45,733 bases of DNA from positions 671,877 through 717,609 of the forward strand of contig BFEA01000014.1 of the NCBI GenBank assembly GCA_003427395.1, given 5' to 3'. Below are positions 20,730-29,484 of the stretch, in pieces. Origin of the DNA: Chara braunii (Eukaryota; Streptophyta; Charophyceae; Charales; Characeae). The translations under genes and the position numbers were made by a program. The notes beneath the pieces are model-generated. The model had not been told where the DNA came from. It saw nothing but the letters and a program-made list of their open reading frames with translations, and searched no databases. Each line of letters begins with the position of its first letter. Position 1 is the first letter of the stretch.

Positions 20730-20913
20730 GGCCTCAACAATAGGGCACCCGTGGCTGCAGTGGTAGGAGGCTTATCACTCCCCATGGAAGGTCATAAACC
20801 CCCTCCTTACCATCGGACATGGGCCCCAACTAGTGGTAGTACCTGTTGCCTCTTATAAAGGGATGGAGTTGGTCTATTGGTATCCTGTTATGGGACCACT
20901 GCGCGCCAAGCTT

Positions 20914-20945
20914 GCAGTCTTTTCAAACTAAGTTGAAAAGACTGC
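20914..20945. repeat. perfect 13-bp inverted repeat (hairpin)
   Basis: GCAGTCTTTTCAA and its exact complement, separated by ACTAAG. No T-run follows and no gene flanks it. 20946-21960 contains no gene I can support. Confidence 0.75.
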
Positions 20946-21960
20946 AGGTGCTGGTCATAGAGGGACGTGCCCACAAAATGACAGTTGAGTCTTAAAGGTG
21001 TGATTATTCTACTAGTATTTTTAATATTTTACTATGAATGGTTGGAAGATCATTGAAATGCCCTATTATTTTAATTATTTTAGAGGTTTATTTTGGTTCC
21101 TTATATAGACCACAGGGACTACTACTATTTTGGTCCACAAGACTCGAGGTTCATGGCACACTAGGCCTTAGTGTCGGGAGAAGGCCCTTGGATCACGACT
21201 ATTCTGAATTTTGATGGAGACGAAGCCAAATTAAAAGTGAACGTCAAAGGGGGTAGAGAGTGGAAGAGATGAGGAGAGAGAAGAAATTGCAGACAACGAT
21301 CACTGTCCAACGTACGTTTGTTTGTAGAATGGAGAGATTATGACAAAAACACGTGAATCTGTCTTCCCAAAGTTTAAACCTTCAAAAGTTAGATTCACCT
21401 AGTTGTTGATGTAAGTCTGTCCCCAGTTATAGCATCCTAAAAGTGCAACCAACATCGAACCCAGTCTGAAGGCTATTTCCAAGTCACATTTAAGTTCTCC
21501 ATCTGTTCTCGCGATCCCATTGCACAATCGTCCAAGGTAATGAAGCATGCTTCTTTTGGAGAAGCCTAGTTCCTTTGGATGTCCCTAAGATCATCTTCAT
21601 TGTCTGTCCTGTCCGCTTCATCCTCTTCGTCGCGGCGTGCGGATTCGGCTCCATCTTCTTGTTGTGCGCCTTAGCTTCGTGAATTCCTACGTGTCCTGTT
21701 TTGCCAACTCCCACGCACTGTTGTCTTTTCTTTCCCACTTGACATCTCTCTTCAAGCATAGGACCTTGATCTTCTTTCTAGTCATTTCCATGTGATCCAA
21801 CCTTTGTCTCGTATACTCCACGATCCCCACTTCAGCCCTTCCCACCAGTCCTCCACGATTGACTTTTAACTCGTCCTCCTCCTCTTCAGATCCATTGTTG
21901 TTATCCCAGTAGATGCATTGTTGTCACACAGCTTGCTCCGCGCCTGACGCTTCTTCCGCC

Positions 21961-22617
21961 TTAACAGTTACTATTCTCTTGTGTTTTACTGGTCTTGCAG
22001 GCGATTATCTTCATGACATCCTCCAAGTTCACTATGCTTGGAGGGGCTTTATTTTCTGAAGCCGGTCCTTCGATAGCGGTGTCCTATGTGCACTGTTTTT
22101 CACCATCTTCATTTGAGGATACTTCGATATGCGGCTGTCTGATCTTAACCCCCCTGCTCCTTGATCGTGATCTGGACTTCTGCCGTTCTGCTGCCCACGA
22201 AAGGATGTCAACGACGTGCTTCCTTTTCTCGTTGCTGTTCACTTCTCCCTTCTTTGGCATCCCTTCGAGATCTTCAATCTTCTTCGCTAGTTTCTCGTTC
22301 TGTCCATCGACTTCCTTCCTTTTCTTGTCGACGACGTCCAATTTGCCCGTGATACGTTTTCGAGACATGCCAAAGTTTTTGGCGAGCCAGATCTTCAGAT
22401 TTTTCTCCCCGTCTTCTGAGCTGGTGCTTTCTTTCCCCTCCCCTTTCTCCTTTTTCGTGCCAACGCTGTTGCTGCTTTCTCCTGACTGCCCGTTCTTCTT
22501 TTCCTCATTCGCATCCCTGCTTTTCCACTTTTCGATCAGTTTCAGGTGTTCGCGTGTCAAGCATGCGTGGTTCCCTGGCCCTGCAAAAGCATTGGCATCC
22601 GGCTTCGACGATTGCAC
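21961..22617 (-). pseudogene. Lys/Glu-rich protein of unknown family, one internal stop
   Basis: 177 codons open from 22617, then a TAG (22084-22086), then 40 more in-frame codons (including NLEDVMKIIACKTSK) to TAA at 21961. Features: N-terminal HACLTREHLKLIEKWKSRD, a charged Ser-rich middle, a heptad-like Lys/Glu region (DGQNEKLAKKIEDLEGMPKK) and an Arg-Ser run (RSRSRSRG). The frame is also open upstream of the first ATG (GYVQSSKPDANAF), so the start is unsure. The composition resembles gag-like or nuclear RS-rich proteins, but I do not recognise it. It may be a gene fragment or a mobile-element ORF; its continuation past the TAG is inferred from matching composition. Confidence 0.4.
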
Positions 22618-22639
22618 ATATCCATGTTGAGTAGTTTTA

Positions 22640-24415
22640 GTTGTTGTGCATCAGTGGCGGAAGGGGGAGTTGATGCATCCATGCATATGGATACCGCGAT
22701 GGAGGGAGGTACCTGACAGGCCGCTGAACCTGATTAGGCACACTTGTAGGGGTTGGATATGTATCAGGATGGCAGCCGATGTATTAGTCGGCACTGTCGC
22801 CTGATATTCAATCCAATACCTCCTATCTCCTGACCGCCTTCCCCTGCCTCACCCTCATCCCCTGCCATGTCCTTGCATACAGCTTCTTGAAGTCGCCTGG
22901 CGTGTCCAATCCTGTCTCTTGGTGTGGCTTGGAGTCTTGAACTCTTTATGGGATGGCGCTCTTGCTTCAACGGCCTCTATTCACAATAAGCAGGAGAGAA
23001 ATGTGTGCGTGGCAATCTTCAAGCAGAAGCGATGGTAGTCATATGAAAATAACAAGACTGGTAATGATAATAGTGATAACAATGAAACTAAAATTTAATT
23101 ATAATAATGTTGTTGGTAATATACCCACAGTGGGCCAGCGTGTTCATACCGTACTCAATGGGACAACAACGATCCAAGAGCAAGCCAATAGGTATGGCGC
23201 CGGGTGAGTGATCCTCAGCACAACTGCAGAGTGGTTCACCTGTTTCAATCAAGAGATGAGAACTCAAAACAATGTTATTCCAGGCTTTATCATCACACAG
23301 TAACCACATTGTCCGTGCAATTGGGGAAACCTATGCAACGGACCTTCTACCTCACACTGCTCAGTCTGTTTTGAAGCTTTTGCTCCATACTCATTAAATA
23401 CTCTCCAAAAGACTAGTCGACACGGGAACATCAAGCTTGAAACAGGTTTCCGAAGTAGACTCGGAATAAATTGGAAAAGTTGACAAAATTTGAAAAATTT
23501 GAAAATGAATACACTGCAAAAACACAATTCAAGACAACCATGAGAACACCCCATGACTACCTGGATCGCTGTGTGTTGGAGTATATTTGCAGATGTCTGC
23601 ATTCTGCCATTGCCAGCAGCACCAAGGATCTCCCTTAGTACCCTGGGACTGGGCTCCCTTGTTTTTTCCCTGAAGATGGGTCATTTTGATTTGCAGCAGG
23701 GGAGGCGGGTGAGCCATGAGGGGGGGGCAGCTGGAGGGGGAGGGTCAGTGTCCGGGCCCGGGATTACAAGGGGGTTGGCAGTGCCTTCAAGGGTATCTTA
23801 TGCAGTGGGACGGACAGGCAGCAAAACAAAGTTTCTCTTTTGTTGTGCTGTAGTGTGGATTGAGTGTCCGAGTGTCTTACTCCGCACCATATGGTTGTCA
23901 TTTGTTGGGCCATCTTTGTCTTCCGAGTCGTCTCTATTGTATCTTGTCGAACCAGCAGTGATAACCTCGGTGAGCTACCCTAAGGCTTAAGCGGGCACTT
24001 ACAGAGTCCTTCTCAGGCGGTGGGCCCTACCCTGTCCAACAATGTCCGTACCGTGCAAGCAGTAGGCGTTATGCTACCAACGCCTTGTAACACCCCTCTA
24101 TTTTTGGAACCAGCTCTTCCCAAAACCCTCCCACCCGTGCGGCCATGATAGTGAGAGCTTTCAGGAAGATTTTTGTGGGGAAACCCCTCTTCCTTCAACT
24201 CCCTGTGCAGAGTGATGAGTGAAATTGGAACCAAGGCATCAGTATCGGTGTTTGCTCGGATGCGATGATGCACCACACCGGTTCATACAGTTTTCAGTGG
24301 GCAGCACAAAGCCACCTTGGGAAAAAGAGGCTGGAGCCTGGAGGTAGTGGTGATTTGAAGAAACATCATTTACAAGCTCTATGCACAGGACGGTGCAGGA
24401 ATCCCATGCCGCCTG
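22640..24415. other. no gene recognised
   Basis: Mixed sequence with short overlapping ORFs on both strands and no recognisable domain. A GGGGGGGCAG-rich patch lies near 23720. Confidence 0.4.
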
Positions 24416-24417
24416 TG

Positions 24418-24478
24418 ATGGCTCCTCGCTATTAGTGGGGTGCTGCACTTGCTGGAAACTGGGTGCAGCGTCCCCTAC
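24418..24478 (-). mobile_element. SINE-A fragment, minus
   Basis: Reverse complement reads GGGGACGCTGCACCCAGTTT-CCAGCAAGTGCAGCACCCCA, a diverged SINE-A head without tail. Confidence 0.55.
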
Positions 24479-24708
24479 AGCATTGACTTGACAATTTACT
24501 CTGCTCCTTTGCACATTGTTGACCAGGCTCCTTAGGTACACCGGTGGAAAAGACCACTGAATGCCAAAGCATAGTACATGTTGGATAGGCACAGGTCACA
24601 CTACGTAGCTTCAATGACGAAGGATCCCTGCCTGCGTTCTCTTAAAGTGCCCACTGATTAATCAACAAAATTGTTTGGCCCAAAATGAAAACCCTCCAGT
24701 CGCTCGCA

Positions 24709-24862
24709 AGCATGCAGTACTCCACTGCACTAAGAGCACGCTGTTCTTCGCTGCACCGAGAGCATGCAATTAGACTTCACAGCACCGAGCGCATGCAATT
24801 ATACTTGACAGCACCGAGAGCATTCAATACTTCACTGCGATGCAAGCATGCCATACTCCACT
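24709..24862 (+). repeat. minisatellite, roughly 27-31-bp units
   Basis: Six diverged units around CACAGCACCGAGAGCATGCA-ATTATACTT. The translated Ser/His-rich ORF over it is a by-product of the repeat. Confidence 0.7.
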
Positions 24863-25125
24863 GGCCCACCTTTCCTACCTCAATTGCTGACCCTTCACAT
24901 CACCCCCCCTGTGATAAGGGTCATCAACGTGAAGGAAAAAAAGGAAAAACCTCCCACATCAGGCCTTCCATTGAATCCACTTTGTCATACAATACTGAAT
25001 CTCGGCTCTGCCAGCCTTTATGTTTTAACATCCACGGGCCAGTCATTCCATCCTGAAGGTCATACAGGCACCCTCACGATCCCAGCCCTGCCACTAATAA
25101 ATGGCTCTTTTGAAGCGTTCCTACT

Positions 25126-25162
25126 GATGGGGAGCTGCACCTGCTGGGAACCGGGTCCAGTG
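25126..25162 (-). mobile_element. SINE-A fragment, minus
   Basis: GGGGAGCTGCACCTGCTGGG-AACCGGGTCCAG is the reverse of the SINE-A head; short remnant only. Confidence 0.5.
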
Positions 25163-25540
25163 TGCCTTTGGAGAACAGGATACAACTGAGTCTGAAGGCA
25201 GCATCGCAGTCGTGATGCAGCTATGATATCCTCTTACTCCGAGTCTCAGCATTGAATCTCTTATTCTGCTTAGTCACCTCAGCGTGTCACAGCAACTATA
25301 CATCCTCTTGGACACAAGCTCCACCAATCTACCTGCACTACAACAGCAGAACGGCCCCCCACACCTACTTTCAGATGTCACTCACAGTTGATCCTATGCG
25401 CACAAGTTCCACTAGAACCACCAACATGCCCTGTCCTTCTAGCCCCTTAATATCGCCATGAAACCCCGCAGCTGGGGTTAGATTGCTCTCTGACAAATGT
25501 AGATTGGATGATTGTTAGATCTATGTTTTTAGCTATAAAC

Positions 25541-25953
25541 CATGGTAACCCCAGACCCGGACACCGGACACTTCCGGACTGTCTTCTGGACCAGTGTCTG
25601 GACCGGTCCGAACTGTCGGCCAGTGATCCGGACATCCCCGGCCACCAGACATCACCAGACAACAGACAGTCCGGACCGGTCCCAGGGCTGTCTCTTATAC
25701 ACATCTAGATGTGTATAAGAGACAGCTGTAGTTCCGGCAGCAGAGCACGTGTCTCGCAGCAAATCAACCAGCACATTTAACTAGCAGACATGCAGAGTTG
25801 CAAACAGTGCAAAGCAGGCACAAGACTAAGAAACAGAGAATTTCTTTTTTGAAAAAAGTATGATACTAGAAATTTGAACTTTGGATTTAGTAATTTAAGT
25901 TCATGGCCTCAACATTATCATTTGGAATATCAGCCTTGGGCACTGGGCCCGTT

Positions 25954-25984
<31 letters not shown>

Positions 25985-26381
25985 CTTCATATACAACTTT
26001 TGAACTTTGGAGTTCAATTCAGAACGTCAGAGTCTTCAGACTGGCAGCACTATCAGTGCTCTCTCTCTCTCTCTCACTCTCTCTCTCTCTCTCTCCCCCC
26101 CCTCAACGGGCAGCAGCGGCAGGCACCACGTCGAAACAGCGGCTTTGAAATTGCTCGGGTGTCTGGACCTCTAGGCCATGTCCGGTGGGGTGAAAGGACA
26201 CTTAAAAATCACCCCATTATTTTTCGAGGGGCAGCTAGGACCCGATAAACGTCCTGGGCCGCCCCAATTTTTTTTTTTTTTTTTTGCCTCAGGGGCCTCC
26301 ATCTGGGCATGAGGACCGGACACCGGACACCAGACACCGGACTGTCTGGAACCCGGTCCGGACGTCCGGACGGTTACCCTG
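25541..26381. mobile_element. non-autonomous hAT element with 8-bp target duplication
   Basis: Termini CATGGTAACC (25541-25550) and, inverted, CAGGGTAACC (26372-26381): 9 of 10 identical and starting CA. The flanks carry perfect 8-bp direct repeats CTATAAAC (25533-25540; 26382-26389), which fit the hAT target consensus nTnnnnAn. Both subterminal regions hold dense CCGGAC/GTCCGG arrays (25556-25685; 26313-26371), as expected for transposase-binding repeats. The interior has no gene, a poly-A run (25958-25984), a CT microsatellite, a T run (26270-26285) and an embedded sequencing adaptor (25688-25725), so its true length and content are uncertain. It cannot encode a transposase. Confidence 0.8.
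25688..25725. other. Nextera mate-pair junction adaptor (artefact), copy 2
   Basis: Exact 38-bp double mosaic-end palindrome, inside the hAT element and directly after its left CCGGAC array. Sequence to its left and right may not be contiguous in the genome. Confidence 0.97.
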
Positions 26382-26395
26382 CTATAAACATGACA

Positions 26396-26543
26396 AGTTT
26401 TCTTTTTTCTTTTTTTGTTTTACAAAATACAGCCCGAGCTAGTACAAGGGGTGCTGATTGGAGCAGACACCACTACCACTCTCAGGGAGGCTCCATCTAT
26501 TGGTGGGGTGAGACACCTGCTGGAAAGCGGGTCCAGCATCGCT
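26396..26543 (-). mobile_element. SINE-A copy, minus
   Basis: Reverse complement: GATGCTGGACCCGCTTTCCA-GCAGGTGTC, CACCAATAGATGGAGCCTCC, GTAGTGGTGTCTGCTC and an A-rich tail (26396-26425 on the plus strand as T/C). It abuts the right target duplication of the hAT element. Confidence 0.75.
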
Positions 26544-26713
26544 GAACATTGTAATCATTCATTTGACCACTGTCAGGTGTGTTTGTAGTATATGCACCGA
26601 CATTTCCTGATGAGTAGGGATTAACTGCTCATCGAAGCCCTAGCATCATCACCCTGCCCTGCTCAACTCATCTACTGCTACATGGACCATTCACCACCAT
26701 GAGAAGGGGGGGA

Positions 26714-26890
26714 AGTCATAGCAGGGCCGGGTTTAATCCCAGAGACTAAAGAGCATACCTTTCTCCAATGCCCTGGAGTCATAGCAGGGTCTGGTTTAAT
26801 CCCAGTCTGAGAGACTAAAGAGCGTACCTTTCTTCAATGCCCTGGAGCAATACTAACATGGCATGGAGGAATACTAACATCGCATGGAGG
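26714..26890 (+). repeat. local tandem duplications (about 62 bp and 21 bp)
   Basis: GTCATAGCAGGGYCBGGTTT-AATCCCAG...ACTAAAGAGCRTACCTTTCT occurs twice (26717, 26779), and AATACTAACATSGCATGGAG twice (26850, 26871). No gene. Confidence 0.7.
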
Positions 26891-27075
26891 GACATATTTT
26901 GGGGCATTTCCATACAGACCCACCTTGAAGTTGCCTGTGGGAGTGGCAGGCTCTGTTATGTGGAGCCGGGCACCCACCCCAAGCCAACAGCTTTACAAGA
27001 AGCATGTTTGCTTTAGGGTGGAAAGCGGTACTCTGGGCCCTCTGGTGGAAGATTTGCACTTATGAGGTGGAAGGT

Positions 27076-27460
27076 ACCAGGCTGGAGGGTGAGGTATTGA
27101 CAGAGAACATAAAACAGCAAGTTGAGACCGACCTCCTTTCGCAATTGGAACAGATGAAAACAAAATTAGACCATACACATAAAAAGGCTGAAATCTCAGA
27201 CATCAAAAATTTCATTATGGACTGGCCGGGAGGGGAACAGGGGGGATGGATCGCTGAGGTGCAGTGGGAGGGACGGCAGGAAGAAGAACACGGCCACGGC
27301 CAACTAAAATGCAACTACAAGCTCATCTTCCATGAATCGACCAAGATGATTGATGCCTCTGTCCCCCTGCGGCCCATCGGCCCCCCTCTGATTTCCTGAC
27401 CCCTTTATCCCACACAACCTCCTCTCTCTTGTTGGACTACAATGGTACAGAAAGGAATGA
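27076..27460 (+). pseudogene. unrecognised small protein, family copy B (frameshifted)
   Basis: Homologous to 18481-18867 from GEVLTENIKQQVETDLLSQL through DWPGGEQGGWIAEVQWEGR, KCNYKLIFHES and DASVPLRPI. The open frame stops at 27399, but the next frame carries FPDPFIPHNLLSLVGLQWYR, matching the FSDPFPPHQLTIVDMQWYG end of copy A, so one indel near 27385-27395 has broken this copy. The frame remains open upstream to 27004. The two copies differ at most residues yet keep order and aromatic/Gly positions, so this is an old family and not a recent duplicate. No function can be given. A SINE-A copy again follows, about 170 bp downstream. Confidence 0.45.
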
Positions 27461-27629
27461 TGCCCCAACCTTCCACGAGGCTAGGAGAGCAAGTTTTATC
27501 AGGCGTCCCAGGGGTAGGGATGAAGAGGCCAGGCAGGGCTGGTGTAGCCAGCCAGGTATCATTTCTCAGGCTTTTCTTTTGCAGTATCGTTGCTGAGTCA
27601 GATTCTAAGTCTGGAAAGAATATCAACAT

Positions 27630-27793
27630 GAACTCTGTATGATGGGACACCGGCCCCGGTTTCCAGCAGGTGACACTCCCCACCAATAGATAAAAACTTA
27701 AGCCAATGATGAGGGGTGCTAGACTACGTGGGGGATTGCTCTTACCGCCCCAATAAACCCCCTGTCAAAGTTAAAAATAAAATAAAAAAAACG
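27630..27793 (+). mobile_element. SINE-A copy
   Basis: CTCTGTATGATGGGACACCG, GTTTCCAGCAGGTG, CTCCCCACCAATAGAT, a 3' part (GGGGATTGCTCTTACCGCCC) shared with the copy at 37709, and an A-rich tail. 27794-28345 shows nothing further. Confidence 0.72.
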
Positions 27794-28344
27794 CACATTC
27801 CTAAAACAACTGAACATCATAAAATTGAAGGATGAGGGAAAACCATCCAATACAGTCCCTCTTCTGCTTTTCACCACATACCCAACCATGGGCCATGAGT
27901 TCCCACAAATCTCCCAATCCCTTCAAATTTTCTCGAGTTGCCTCTCCGCCCGAGCAAAGCTGCCACTCATACCACACTAATTCCAGCCACCTCCGTCCCT
28001 CTTTTGTTTTCACCAACTCAAGACTTCGTAGATGCCTTGAAAAAGGTAGCACGTAGCTAAAAGATAGCACAATTCGTAGATTTCATAGATTTTCAATTCT
28101 ACCCCTCAGCTTTTGTTTTCACGTACTCTACCCCTCACCATGCTACAGCTGGCCGCTCCAAATAGAAACCAACCAGGAAAATACCATCACTCAAGAACCC
28201 CACAATCCCAATCCATTTCTAATGCTTCCTCCACTCATGTGACTCATATGACTCATCACATGGTCTACTCAGCAAGCTTCTGCTTTACATGCGTAGAAGT
28301 TTTGCCATTAAATCTGGACCCTGGACTCCGTATGCATGCACGAA

Positions 28345-28347
<3 letters not shown>

Positions 28348-28419
<72 letters not shown>

Positions 28420-28448
28420 NGAGAGAGAGAGAGAGAGAGAGAGAGAGA
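28348..28448 (+). repeat. (CT)n-N-(GA)n at a scaffold join
   Basis: A CT microsatellite runs into a single N (28420) and then switches to GA. Switching strand at an N is what happens when two contigs ending in the same microsatellite are joined. Confidence 0.9.
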
Positions 28449-29179
28449 CGTCACCGTGCAATTGTCCTAGGACGAAAGAGGAGAAGCTTGTCCCGGCTCG
28501 CTTGAGGAAGAGAGCTGAGACAGTTCGGAGATGCCCCTGCTGACGGAGGCGGTGTGGCTATAAGGACGAACTCCAATGCTAAGACGGCACGTCGGACCTG
28601 ATCTTTCTGTTTTCTCTTTGAAACCGTTATTAGAAAATAGAAACAGTTACTTAGTGGTTTCGCCGTGATTTTCGTTTGGCCTTGCGTAGAAGGCCAGTGC
28701 TGTTCTTTCTGCGATATCCGCGTCAGCCAACAGAGACGTGACTCGTTACCTCTTTCCTGTTGTTCTGGAGGTGAGTGTCACACGGGGCTTCTTTTTTTTT
28801 TCCTTACTTGACACACGGGGCATATGGTGTCGGTTCTATCGGTTCTATTTTTAATTTGTTTTAACGGCCCTGCGTCCTAACTGCCAGGCACTGGCCTCGC
28901 CTCGTGGTTTGGTCAGTTATCAACGCTCCTAACGTCTTCGGGTACTCACACGTCTTCGGGTACTTACACGAGCACTTTCCAGAATCCATGTGGCTGCAAA
29001 TACGGCCAGACCTGGACGAACGTGACTGCGTTCACGTCCAGAGCTTTGTCGAAAAAAAATCCCTCGTGTCAGTATGGCCTTCACCACTCGGATAGTCCTC
29101 TTTTTCTTTTTCTTATTTTTGGGACGGATAGACCTCTTTTGTAGCGGGCCTCGCCCGTGTCCGCTCAATTACTGGTAGT

Positions 29180-29212
<33 letters not shown>

Positions 29213-29264
29213 AGAGAGAGAGAGAGAGAGAGAGAGAGCTCTGTGCGTGTGTACACACAGACAG

Positions 29265-29295
<31 letters not shown>
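28421..29295 (+). repeat. duplicated block, copy 1 (likely assembly duplicate)
   Basis: From GACGTCACC (28447) to TACTGGTAGTG (29180) this is base-for-base the same as 34002-34735 at constant offset 5,555, with no indel that I can find. The flanking microsatellites differ only in length. Left border is the N join, right border is the mate-pair adaptor. It contains no gene I can support. Confidence 0.9.
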
Positions 29296-29297
<2 letters not shown>

Positions 29298-29333
29298 GTC
29301 TCTTATACACATCTAGATGTGTATAAGAGACAG
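29296..29333. other. Nextera mate-pair junction adaptor (artefact), copy 3
   Basis: Exact 38-bp double mosaic-end palindrome between a CA microsatellite and a CT/poly-C tract. Confidence 0.97.
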
Positions 29334-29348
29334 CTCTCTCTCTCTCTC

Positions 29349-29426
<78 letters not shown>
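29334..29426 (+). repeat. CT run and 77-base poly-C
   Basis: A 77-C homopolymer directly after adaptor sequence. It begins only 58 bp beyond the stop codon of the dikinase gene, so the gene's true 3' flank is not represented reliably. Confidence 0.95.
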
Positions 29427-29428
<2 letters not shown>

Positions 29429-29484
29429 CAACTCCAGCCCTCAATCCTCTCCCTAGTCTATCCTTCCTACCATCCATGGCATTA

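Noticed and set aside
20740-20890. tRNA-like D-arm (TGGCTGCAGTGGTAGGAGGC) as a SINE head
   Set aside because: No acceptable B box at tRNA spacing and no second copy in the window.
28289-28543. ORFs across CT/GA microsatellites (SLSLSL / ERERER)
   Set aside because: Any frame in CT or GA repeats is open; one also crosses an N.
12195-29333. 38-bp perfect palindromes as natural inverted repeats or Tn5/IS50 insertions
   Set aside because: All three are exactly the double mosaic-end adaptor of a mate-pair library, with no transposase or target duplication.
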